From the NCBI GenBank assembly GCA_033807695.1, contig CM066305.1, positions 2,728,001 through 2,792,000 of the forward strand: a stretch of 64,000 nucleotides of DNA. The letters are read 5' to 3'. The DNA is from Daedaleopsis sinensis. Its lineage: Eukaryota; Basidiomycota; Agaricomycetes; Polyporales; Polyporaceae. Shown here one piece after another: positions 33,843 to 43,673 of this stretch. Under the pieces are notes generated by a model. It searched no databases. It saw only the letters and a list, made by a program, of their open reading frames with translations, and had not been told where the DNA came from. Position 1 is the first letter of the stretch. Each line of letters opens with the position of its first letter. The translations under genes and the position numbers were made by a program.

Positions 33843-35370
33843 TCTCCTTGTGCGTTACCTGCGTGTGCTTCTTGCGCCGTCGCCGACGAACCGCGAATGC
33901 TGGAGCATGGTCGTCGGAGGCTGCTGGGTTTTGTAGTGTCCGCCCCGGCAGTCTCGTCGCCTGTGCCCCGCCGAGGTACAGCGACAAACTCACTCGCGGT
34001 GAGTTCCATGGCCGGAAACTCGACTCGCGTCATGGCAGTTGCTGAGTAGAGGGCGATGAGGCGTGCACAGCCAAACCTGCTCGACCCTTCCCCGGTTAAG
34101 CGCACGTGAGCGTGTCGTACGGGGAAGCGCCCCACGTGTTGGACGCTACCCATGTGGGACGTCATAACTCTGCCATTCGTACGGGAGTCGCCGCCCGCCG
34201 CCCTCTCCTGCGTCGCCGAAGCTGTATCTGTGCTGTGCGTCGCTTCGTGCTCTCGACCCCACACTTCTCAAGCCTACGCTCGTTCTCCGAGGTTTGCCTT
34301 TTGGCGGTATGCTACCCGCCTCCTTCAACTCCGGCGAATTTTCTCCTTGGTGACATGTACACCTACGGGATTGTCAAACGGCTGTGATCAGGCTCGCGTC
34401 CTGCTCACAGGCCACGCCCGAAGTAGTGTTCTTCGGTACTAGGCTGTCAGTACCTGCCAAATATCCCCAAGGCGGTCTGTCCAGATCCAGCTCAATCTCG
34501 GACCTTCCCTTTTTGACTCCGCACAACTATGGTTTTAACGACTGTAATCTCCGAAGCGATGGTTAAGTCTTCAGATCCGATCTCATAATTCCAAATGCAT
34601 CACAGTGATTTCCTGAGCCACCATGCAGAAGCCCGGGTCAAGCCCCTAGGTGCGTCTTGAACGTATCCTCTCTTTCTCATACACCGGCGATGTCCCGGTA
34701 CGGCTTCTCTAGTGCTACACTGCTGGAGTGTCCAACAATTGTGGCATGGCTATAGCATTTGCATCCACCATCGACCCGAGCCGCTAGCTCGCCTCATGTA
34801 ACTGAACCCTGCAGAGCTCGACCGGACCCGAGTCAAGGCGTAATTCTTTTCCTAGCACCACCGCGGAAGCGACACACCTCCGTCTATTCCACCGTGTACG
34901 CATCGTCCACAACTGCATTGCATTCAGGTAAATCAAGCGTGAAGCGAGTCCTCGAGGATGGAATAGGCAGGAGGCTGTAAGAGAGGCGATGTCTTCTCCA
35001 ACGTAGTTACCATATATGGTAATACAAGTGTAGTCGTTCCGGCAGCTTTTCCTCCGGACAACGTTACGTCCGTTGCGATGCTGTTTCGGGATCGTCGCGA
35101 TGCTTCTCTGCCGTAAATACTTCATGACAAGGCTTAAGACTGTATATGTGGCGTACACATTGCGAGACAGTAGTAAGATAGATATCCTGGGTACATGACA
35201 AGTAAGCACATTGCTCCTCCTGCATTAGTGGGCTAGCCTGGTACATTGAGGATGGGGTCCGGAATACATTATGTTGCGGGTGATGATGAGAGAAGCGTGA
35301 GTAATGGATTAAGTCGTGCTAAATGCGGATGTGCGCGATGTAAATGATCCGATGCGGGGATAGTAAGCAT
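33843..35370. other. Gene-poor stretch, 1.5 kb
   Basis: Several open frames of 60-150 codons exist (for example minus strand 33812-34264) but they lack domains, in-phase splice partners or family resemblance. The DSP promoter must lie in its left part. I see no tRNA-like fold or transposon. Confidence 0.45.
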
Positions 35371-36412
35371 TTAATCTCCAATGTAGTGGCGGGAGAAGAG
35401 GTCGTTTTGAATCCAGATAACCTAGGGTGACAGTTCAGCAGCGCGTATGGATTGGAAAAAAGCGATTTGGCTACCTTATTGATCGCCATGACAGCTTCTA
35501 TCTTCTCCGCTGCGGGACAGGTACTCTCCGGTAGCTCGAGGATAGCTTTATGGAGCACTGACTGGATCCAGCCCAGTGTCAGAGCAATGTCACGATCTAG
35601 ACGCTACGAGTTAGTGTCTGACAGGATCAGAGTGCACGATTACAAATGAGACTGACATGGCACGTTGAGAGGCGCGATGCCCATAGTGCGCTGGTGCTTG
35701 AACGGAGAAGCACCAGTGTGCATGACTCCGACCTTGTCCATGTACGCCCACGTCTTGCCCTTCGAGTAGTCTGCCGTCAGCACCCGGCGCGCCCAAGCTT
35801 TCATGAACACCTGCGATACATGTGAGAACCAGCCTGAAATGCATCCACGAAACGTGCGCTTCACCTTCCGGAACACGATTTGTGCGCTGTCCAACGTCAA
35901 CTCCTCCAGCGTTCGCGGCAGTGGCCCGTCAAACCCCTATGCCATGACCGATGAGTCGGGAACTGAGGGGACACTGCATGCCGGCCCGTACCTGGTTTCT
36001 GGTCATAAAGACTTTCTTCGTGATATCGAATTCGAAGAGCTTCGCGTACATGCCGTCCACCATGGCTGGGATGACTTCGTTGACGGACGGCGCGATCTTG
36101 CTGATGAGCTCGGCATCGCGCGAAGTGAAGTTGAGGAAGTCGGTGAGATAGGCGATGCGGTCCTCCAGCGACGTCTTAATCAGAAGAGGGTCGACTTCCT
36201 GCGTAAAGACAGGGCATGTGCTGGAGTCGTAGTCGGTATGGGACGAAGCAGAGTGGAGAGGCGTCTGCGAGTGCTCGGTCTCAGTCGGGGAATCGGACGG
36301 CGAGCGGCTAGATTTCGTGCTGGTGCTGGCGCCGCTTGAGAACGGGCATACGAGCGGTTCGTTTTCCAAGTCGAGGTTCAAGGCGGCGAACTTGGATTCC
36401 ATGATGGAAGCG
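35371..36412 (-). CDS. Protoglobin-domain haem protein
   Basis: The protein carries a globin-like sensor/protoglobin domain (PF11563-like), which binds haem in archaea and bacteria and is found in many fungi with unknown role. The N-terminal 80 residues are Ser/Thr-rich (MESKFAALNLDLENEPLVCP onward). The domain begins LEDRIAYLTDFLNFTSRDAE and continues ISKIAPSVNEVIPAMVDGMY, FEFDITKKVFMTRNQ, KVFMKAWARRVLTADYS, WAYMDKVGVMHTGASPFKHQ and LNVPYRDIALTLGWIQSVLH. The His in VGVMHTG fits the proximal haem ligand. The end is AINKVIWIQNDLFSRHYIGD, stop at 35371. Four or five short introns are needed. An in-frame ATG lies upstream at 36498 and would add 29 residues (MRRPPIPRSLSASGQYP...). Haem binding is inferred from family and residue position. 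Confidence 0.85.
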
Positions 36413-37743
36413 CGAAGGACGTCGACGGGAGGGTGGGGATGGATCAAGGGGTATTGACCGGACGCTGAGAGGGATCTGGGTATTGGTGGTCGTCGCATCT
36501 TGCTGGATTTATGAGGGCCTCGAGCATGAGCGGTTTCGGAGGAGACAGGGTCAAAATGTCGGCGACTACTGGCACCCCGCAGCGAAGAGGCGCGGTCGAG
36601 AGAGTCGAGAACAGCGGGGCAGCGACCTGGCTGGACGAGGTCGGTCTAGGCACGGCGGCGGCTACTAAATCAGGACTGCTGTCACCTCCACGTGGATGGC
36701 ACTTGCCTTCTTGGGCGGAAAACCACTCCGACTCGTGCCTGTTCCGCCAGGTCCTGAACGCCGCTCCCCGCTGAGGCCGACTCGCCGCTGGCCAGGAGAC
36801 GCCACTACAGTGCTCGGAATTGCAACGAAAAAATTGCTGTATGTCGGCACAAGATGCCGTGGAAATACCGGCATGAACTATCGAGCGTCCAGGCCGAACT
36901 TTGGAAAATACGACACATCGAAATCTCGTTGTGCGAGACCACCGGCAGCCCGAGCATGCAGTCTGGGTCTGCCCATCTTGATCAGCTGGCATTAACATTA
37001 AGCAGTGGCACTTAAGGTGGCATGTACTCACCACACACGAATGAATCATCACCGGTCTCTCAGGGAGCGTCACTGAACAGTGTGTCATCGTACACCAACA
37101 ATCACACAAGAGCGTTCACGAAGCGCATTTGCATGGTAACATGCGGGGATTGTGTAGGATTGCGGTGACCGAATTGACCGCATTCATAATGGTCGCTAGA
37201 CAGTATCGAGTGACCCTCGTTGCCAGCTTGTCGTGTAGAGACAGATACCTATCACACATGTACATCAGTGAGTGGCAGCACTTCCATTTCCACGGTCAGA
37301 CTAACCTAGATGATCATGATGTTTCTCCGAATCCCACAACGTAGTGCGCAGATGTTGAGTTCTGTAGGCTGGCAGGTCGAACGCGTTCAGCGCGATATAA
37401 CGAAGCGAATCGATGAAAATGTAAGCTCTGGCCCTGGTTAGAGCTGCCACACTACCTTTACTCGTATGAGTGAGTTCTGGTCTAAGTTGGTACGAGGATA
37501 GAACAGGTCCTGGACTGTGGATGGGACAGTGGAAGAGACGCGTGGACGCCCGGCGACTTGCTTGTCACACAAGCTCACGTGCCGCGTGACGCACGCGTGT
37601 ACAAACAGTCACTCCGGGTCGCCAAACTGATCGAGTAATTGTGCTGCCTTAGCGTCCGAGTCGATCGCGTCCTATTAACCCCCCTTCGCGATACCCTCCA
37701 TTGCCAACGCTCTCGCTGTACGTCCTACTACCCGCATGAAACC
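36413..37743. other. Gene-poor stretch, 1.3 kb
   Basis: This lies between two divergently transcribed genes, so it must contain both promoters. No domain-bearing frame was found on either strand. The right end around 37660-37740 has the C-rich leader style seen before other genes here. Confidence 0.45.
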
Positions 37744-38517
37744 ATGACAGAATATAGCGTATGTGATCGCTCATTCTTTTGAATCAACACGAATCCCCGC
37801 TGAACGGACGAGATCTTTGGACAGGTCGAAGAAGACCGGCGGGACTACCACCACGACCACCACCGCCGACGCGATCCCTCCTCCTTCCACGGCTGGTTTC
37901 TCAAAACGCGCGGGGCGCTCTTCCGCAACGAAAACGCCCGCCTCGCGGGCATGCAGGAGATGCAAGAAGCCCACGCGATCAAGATGTACAAGAGGGACCA
38001 GTCCGAGCACCGCCGGCGCGACGGCCGCGCGCGCGGTGGCCTCTTCGTCTTCCTCTGGCCCCGCCGCATGCACCGTGACCCTGTCGTCGTAACCCACACC
38101 GGCAGTAGCCGCACTCGCCGCTCACACCGCGACCACGACCATGGACACGACCATGGACACGACCACGACCATGGCCACGGACATGAACATGGACACCACC
38201 ACTCGTCCTCCGAGCGTCGGCATCACGGTCACCGCCGCCCGTCGCGGCCCCACGACGCGTACTACGGCGAGCGGCATCACGGCCCCTGCCTGCACTTCCA
38301 CCACCGCGTGAGGCCGCACCACTACGGGCACGGGACGTTTATCGCCGGGCTCCTCCTGGGGAAGCAGCATCTGAAGGAGAAGGGGCGGCACCTCAAGGAG
38401 CGGGTGCAGAAGGAGCGGAGGAGGGAGCGGCGGAGGCGCAAGCGGCAGCGCAGAGATGAAGCTCTGGCTCTCAAGATTGATTGCTCGGTGAACAAGAATA
38501 GGTGGTGGAGGAGATGA
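37744..38517 (+). CDS. His-rich, Arg-rich hypothetical protein
   Basis: A 5-codon first exon (MTEYS, 37744-37758) joins in phase after intron 37759-37824 to a 231-codon exon, giving 235 residues. The order is: EEDRRDYHHDHHRRRDP; a short aromatic/helical block, SSFHGWFLKTRGALFRNENA then MQEMQEAHAIKMYKRDQS; a run of (D/G)H repeats (HDHGHDHGHDHDHGHGHEHG); more His-rich sequence (LHFHHRVRPHHYGHG); a short apolar piece, TFIAGLLLG; and a strongly basic helix, KERRRERRRRKRQRRDEAL. His-rich runs of this type often bind Zn, Ni or Cu. I do not recognise the family. The neighbouring 3' gene is convergent. The frame is supported by its length and codon use, not by homology. Confidence 0.65.
38131..38203. 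repeat. Imperfect CATGGACACGAC / GACCACGACCAT repeat
   Basis: About six imperfect 6-12 bp units in tandem make up the coding sequence for the Asp/Gly-His run in the His-rich protein. Tandem growth of such units is the likely origin of that run. Confidence 0.8.
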
Positions 38518-38926
38518 GCGACGGCGATGAGCGACGGCTCAAGGTGGACATGCTAGTGGAAGGCTTGGATTTTGAGCGTTGTAACTTGATGACTGGTATG
38601 TGCTGCTCCCCTGATTATGTTGTATTGTTACTCCGCACATGTTCGGGGGCCCTGTACTGCTTACGGACGGTACAATGTGTGTATTGGATTCGAATCCGAC
38701 AGGATAGAATGTACAAATGATACCAATAGCGAGAGCGAGATGCGATGCTACAACCAAGAACATATCATGCGAGCATAAGAAGCGTCAAAGATCCTAGAGA
38801 GAGGGATCATTCGGTAGTCGATGGGGACCGGGGCAAGGCACATACGTACCACCATATAGATACATCCAAGCGACCAACCGTATGCAAACAACTCCATGTA
38901 GATAACCTCGGTTACCTTTGCCGTGG
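38518..38926. other. Intergenic, convergent 3' regions
   Basis: About 400 bp lie between two convergent stop codons. A palindrome GGATTCGAATCC at 38687-38698 resembles a tRNA T-arm but no clover-leaf surrounds it. Confidence 0.45.
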
Positions 38927-40176
38927 TCATTCATCCTCGTCCACATCTATCACCTCTCCGTTGCCCATGGTCTCCGCACCGTCCTTCTTTCTCTTTTTCT
39001 TCTTCTTCTTCCGCCTCTTCTTCGGCGAGCCCGACGGTGCGTCCTCACCCCCGGACGGCGGCCCAGAGAGGTTCAGCAGAGGAAGCCCGAACGGGTCAAG
39101 GCGCCGGGGTGTCGACTGTGCCTGCGCAGTCGCGGCTGCACTCGCAGCATACCCTCGTCCTGTTCCCGAAGGAGCTTCTGCGCGGAATAACATATGCCCC
39201 GGTCAGTAGTGCGGCCCCTACTGCACGCTGGGCTGTCACGTACCGGGCGGCGGCGGTGCGGGCTGGTGCTTTGCGCCGCCCCGCGCGGGGGGTCCGAGCG
39301 GGGGGAGCGGCGCGGGCGCCGTGGGCGGTGTGTCGGCGATCTCAATGACCTCGCGCGTTTTCGCACCGGCAGCGGCGGTCTCTGGCCCTGGCGGCGGGGC
39401 GGTGGCAGGGGCGGGAGCAGAATGGGTATGGGTGCTGTCCGGGCCCGCGCGCGCGTCCCCCTGTGTCGGTGTCTTGTGTTTCTTCTTTTTCCTCTTGCGC
39501 TTGCTGGGTGTCGAGAGTGCGCCGGGGACGTCTGGCGCATCCTCTGTGGGGACCATGACTACGTCCTCGGGGTCGGTAGCGACTGCAGAGTCCTTGGCTA
39601 TGGGACGCGCAGGGTATGCTGCCTTCTTCGTAGGGGGCGTACTCGTCGAGGCGGGGAGGACGGCCTGTGGACGGTCGGCCTTCCCCTTTTTCTTCTCCTT
39701 GGCTTTCGGTGCGAACGGGTCGATACGGGCTTTCTTCGTGATCACTCGTGCCCGGCTGTCTTCGTCGTCGTCCGAGATCACGATGGGTTTCGAGGCAGCG
39801 GCGGGTCCGCCGTGGTCATCCTCCTCTCTAGCGCGTTTCTTGTGACTTCCGACAAGCTTGTTGCGTAGCTTGGCCGTCTCGCGGCTGAGAATCCCGGTAG
39901 ACTCTGGTACGGACGCGCCGACGCCTAACCTGTAGGTACAACAATCCGTATGCATTGAGGATATGGGTTCGATTGGGAGGGAATGTCTGACACACACCTC
40001 GGGGGCTTTCGCAAGGACTCCTCTAGTTCTACATCGGCGTCCGCGCGCGCAGAGGGGAGCTTCACCTTGGATGCCTTCATCCAACCCGAGACCAGATTGT
40101 GCGTAAATGCCATAGACATGTCTATCTGGGCTTGCAGTGTCTCCACGTCCACCCCGTCTTCGTCCATGTCAGCCAT
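38927..40176 (-). CDS. Lys-rich nuclear-type protein, possible DUF3245 family
   Basis: The start MADMDEDGVDVETLQAQIDM at 40176 is followed by SMAFTHNLVSGWMKAS and, after an intron, LGVGASVPESTGILSRETAK and LRNKLVGSHKKRAREED. These blocks recall fungal DUF3245 proteins, whose role is unknown; this assignment is from memory and moderate. The rest is disordered: acidic pieces (VISDDDEDSRAR), basic pieces (SKRKRKKKKHKTPTQ), long Pro/Ala-rich sequence and, after an intron near 39194-39242, a final block with KKRRKKKKKKRKKDG and the acidic end VIDVDEDE. Repeated basic clusters suggest nuclear or nucleolar location. It is divergent from Gemin2 with only 234 bp between start codons. Confidence 0.7.
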
Positions 40177-40410
40177 AGTGTCCAATAGAGTGCATCAAGC
40201 CCGTGTCAAGCAGTGTCAGAAGCGAGGAGGAACGATCCTCGGAGGAGGGTGCGTGAGTGCTGTGTGCAACTCCAGGGTAGCGCCTATGCAGTAACTTTCC
40301 TCAGCGCCACCACCTCCTCCCTCCGGCCCCGGTCCCCAGTGCCTCGGCGAAGGCAAACTCGCGACCTTCCCGTTCCAAGCCAGCACATAGCAACTGTCAT
40401 TCTAACGCCA
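40177..40410. promoter_or_regulatory. Short divergent promoter region, DUF3245-like / Gemin2
   Basis: The 234 bp shared by two divergent start codons must hold both promoters. It is C-rich on the Gemin2 side. Two genes of likely nuclear function share it, but co-regulation is not shown. Confidence 0.45.
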
Positions 40411-41794
40411 ATGTCATATCACACGCTTAAACGCAAAGCAGAGGATCTCGATGACTCCGACGAGGAGGAGCCCATGCTAGGCCGCCAGGTGCTCCCGGTC
40501 GCGAACCTCCCGGACGCATTTGACGGCGTGCCAGTGGACGGCTTGCAATACCTGTTCACAGTACGGTATGCATAGCAGCTCTTCCTGTCAGCTACGTGGT
40601 CGCTCACACGCGTGCGTGTCGCATTTGTGTTCGCGTGGAATGACAGCCGGGACGCGCGACTGCTGCCCCGCACCACTCGCGTCGCCAACCCGTATGAACC
40701 CCCGGAGGTGCCGCACGCTCCCCCCGCACAGGCCCCAGGGCTGGAGGCGGACCCCCGACGCAAAGACGTTCTCCCATCCGAGCAATGGCGCGAGACGTTT
40801 CTGAGGCATTTCAAGAACTTCCGTAAGGTGCGTGTCTCCGATGCCCCGCAACCCACGGCGGCGATGTGCACCTACTGATGGCCCCGCCGCCCGCCCTTGC
40901 CGCTGCAGAATTCCGTCCAGCCCACCATCCACGTTCACATCCCTGATACTAGCACAAAGCTCGTCCCGGACAGGAAGGAGCGCGACCTGTGGTGGGCGTT
41001 CCTCGCCGGGCGGCCGGAGAGTGAGTGGAATCCCCCCAAAAAGCCCAAACAGCCGAAACTCTCCCGATGGCAGCAGCGCACAGCGCAAAACGTGAGGGGA
41101 GGCGCGCCCGAAGACGTCTCTCTTCCGTACGACGTTGGAGACTCAAGCTATGTCGTGCCCGAATCCACGCCGTTCTCCTCTCCCCCAGGCGGTGAAGTAC
41201 CGCCCTCGGACTTGAACAACTCAGCAGTATCCTTGAGCTCGAGCCAACATCCGGGCGGTCATCAATTTGGTGATTCGGGCCAGGAATCGCGCGATGCTCC
41301 GCTCTCCTGCCTTCCTCGGGAACCTACGCCTACGCTGTTCCAGCAAATGGACCATGTGCGCGCTCCCGATCCTCCTGTCCATGCCGCTAGGACTGATGCA
41401 CCGACAGAAGTACGCTATGCATCTCCTCATGTACTTCGGACACTGGATCAACGTTCGGCTGGAGGAAGGCAGTCTTCCGCACACGGATCTCAAGCTGTCT
41501 CACGCCAGGTGGATCTTCACACTCCTGTCCCGTGTGGACGACTGGCTTTCTGGCGACGAAACGAGCTTGCTTCGTACACTGGCTCGCGCCTGCATGGGGC
41601 TTATCGTTGAGCGGCGGCGGAGACGATTGACCGCAAAGGAGGTGGCTGGCGTTGAAACAGCCGAGGGGCCCACAGATATCGACGAGCGGTCGTGCTGGAT
41701 GATCATCACAGCCATTGCGGGTCTGTGGGGACAGAGCGACCTGTGGATGGACGCAGAGAGTATGTTGTCGCAAGTAGAGCGAGAGCCGGTCTAA
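40411..41794 (+). CDS. Gemin2 / SIP1-like SMN-complex subunit
   Basis: Gemin2 (Brr1 in yeast, Gem2 in fission yeast) holds Sm proteins during snRNP assembly with SMN. The start MSYHTLKRKAEDLDDSDEEE at 40411 leads to LPVANLPDAFDGVPVDGLQY and LFTVRRDARLLPRTTRVANP, the family's N-terminal Sm-contacting segment, joined across an intron at about 40566-40648. Then come LPSEQWRETFLRHFKNFRKN and a low-complexity linker (41100-41290). The C-terminal helical domain reads EPTPTLFQQMDH, then after an intron KYAMHLLMYFGHWINVRLEE, HARWIFTLLSRVDDWLSGDE, LLRTLARACMGLIVERRR and MIITAIAGLWGQSDLWMDAE. The stop is at 41792-41794. Splice phases agree throughout. Overall identity is low as usual for this family, but block order is convincing. 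Confidence 0.85.
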
Positions 41795-42325
41795 TACAGG
41801 AGGCTAGTATACAATGCACGCAGGCTGTCATCATCCGGTGTGCGCCGGCTATCTCACTATGTCTCGCTCTGCTGTAGAGGTTGGATAGGAGACATCTGCG
41901 CTGATGATGGTGCCACCATGCGGCGATGACGAACGTTGAGCGATGGTGGTAGCGCGTGGATGCTCTAGACACGCCTAGTGACCGACCCGCTCTGTACGTG
42001 CTACGCACAATGGCCACGACGAGGGAAAGCTAGAAGAGGGTGTCCGAGGTTGTGAGGCCAATTGGTAGTCGTAGTGGAGTTGAGTAGGAGGATGATCAAG
42101 CGGTATATTTGGCTTTTGTGGCTGTGATCCCTGATGATTATGATTATTGCCCAATCGGGCCGGCGGGGGGAGGCGAGGCTTCGAATTCTGGCCTTGTCCG
42201 CCAACCTTCACGCTCGCAACCAGTCTCAGCTTGCCACACGTTTCGTGTCGCTTACCACCCTCCTTTCAACGCACCTCCTTCGTTAAAAACCCCTCCTCCC
42301 CGTCCAGCAACCTCACCCCTCCACC
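41795..42325. promoter_or_regulatory. Spacer before the GPI wall protein
   Basis: About 530 bp. The 90 bases before 42326 form a C/T-rich leader (CCCTCCTTTCAACGCACCTC style), which suggests a highly expressed gene. A TATAT stretch occurs near 42101, too far from the ATG to be called a TATA box with any confidence. Confidence 0.45.
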
Positions 42326-43003
42326 ATGCGCTGCATCGCCGTCCTCCTCGCCCTCGCTGCCTCGGCCCTGGCCTTCCAGGTCACGCAGCCCAACGCCTCC
42401 CAGGGATGGTCTACCAGCGGCCCCAACACCGTCGTATGGAGCAGCGTCTCGACCGACGCGAGCAACTTTACCATCGTGCTCGTCAACCAGGTAAGAGAGA
42501 CAGTGTACTGCGGCGCCCCAATCCCAGTCTAAAAAAATTCACGCTCGTCTCGGCAGAACGTCAGCCCTCCCACTTCGCAAGTCCTCGCCGCCCTCGTCGA
42601 CACGGGCCTGGATAAGACGGTCGTAAACCCGCCGAGCGGCGGCTGGAAGTCGGGCAAGGGCTTCCAGGTCAACCTGGTCAAGGACAGCCAGAACCTCGAC
42701 TCCATCCTCGCCCAGTCCCCCCAGTTTGAGATCACCGCGTCCACGTCCAGCACTTTCTCGACTGCGCTGACTCTCACCACGTGAGTTTGATGTTCTCTTT
42801 ATACTTCTCCCTCGCGCTGCGCTGTGGTACACGGACTTACACGGCGTTGCCTTAGTACCTCTGCGCCGGCGACCACCACTGGGGGCACCACCGACACCGC
42901 GCTCAACCCCTCGCAGACGTCGAACCAGAACGGTGCTTCGTCCACCAACGTACAGGCCGGCCTCATCGCCGGCCTCGCTCTCCTCGGTGCTGTCCTCGCT
43001 TGA
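42326..43003 (+). CDS. Kre9/Knh1-domain GPI-anchored cell-wall protein
   Basis: Three exons (42326-42490, 42557-42780, 42856-43003) give 178 residues. A clean signal peptide (MRCIAVLLALAASALA) precedes FQVTQPNASQGWSTSGPNTV, the start of the Kre9/Knh1-like beta-sandwich (PF10342, Ser-Thr-rich GPI-anchored family). The domain continues VWSSVSTDASNFTIVLVNQN and KGFQVNLVKDSQNLDSILAQ. A Ser/Thr-rich stalk (TSAPATTTGGTTDTALN) and a C-terminal hydrophobic end (AGLIAGLALLGAVLA) fit GPI attachment, probably near the Asn-Gly-Ala-Ser-Ser stretch. Family members affect beta-1,6-glucan and wall assembly; no enzyme activity is implied. Confidence 0.88.
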
Positions 43004-43673
43004 AGTCCTCACTCTGGAGCCTAGAGGAATGGTGTGTTCCGGATAATGTCTTTCGATTTCTCAGCAGCTTCGTTGCCATTGGTCTTTTCTCTTCAAGTTT
43101 CTGGGCTCCAGGTACGAACAATAGTATGCATACAGTACGAGTGGACCGTCCCGTACTAGTCTACTTATCCTCTTTGGACTCGAGGGTTCACGCTCACTGT
43201 AGTACGGGTAATTCTGGCCGTCTATGTAGCTTTTTCAAAAATCTTTGACAAGACCGATCTCGCGGTTGTGAAGGAATGATCATGTCAAAGCATATACTTA
43301 TGCAGTCAGACTTATCCCGGGGTGCTCTTGAATTGGGGTGACCGTACGCGTACGCGCAAGTCTGCCTCTGTAGTAGACTCAGATCTCCTATAGCTAAGAC
43401 TGTGGTACTAAGTAGCGCTCTATAGTAGATCTAGACGCACGTTGAACGCATGTGCGCTTGTACGTATACGAACGCAGCGCCGGGAAGCGCGACCGCCTCC
43501 GCTAGCCCTCCGTAGCCTGACGTCCTCTGTCACTCACTACCTCAGCCTGGTCACCGGTCATTACGCGCATTCTGAATCTCTGTCTTCACTGAACGGGCAC
43601 CAACAATTACTGAGCGGATCCTGGGCCATTTAGCATTCTTGTACGAGCATAGCCGGATAGACGATGTCTATCC
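43004..43673. other. Intergenic, wall protein 3' side / SEC10 promoter
   Basis: About 670 bp without a supported gene. A short GTACGCGTACGCG alternating stretch occurs at 43345-43357. Confidence 0.45.

Noticed and set aside
33812..34264. Minus-strand frame of 150 codons upstream of the phosphatase as its first exon
   Set aside because: Joining it to the phosphatase would need a 26-nt intron; the ATG at 33842 gives a complete family N-terminus without it.
38131..38203. CRISPR-like array
   Set aside because: Units are 6-12 bp, without spacers, and lie in coding sequence; they are a simple coding repeat. No CRISPR array is expected or seen in this eukaryotic DNA.
38680..38705. tRNA-like T-arm, GGATTCGAATCC
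   Set aside because: No matching acceptor, D-arm or anticodon arm could be folded around it; it is a simple palindrome.
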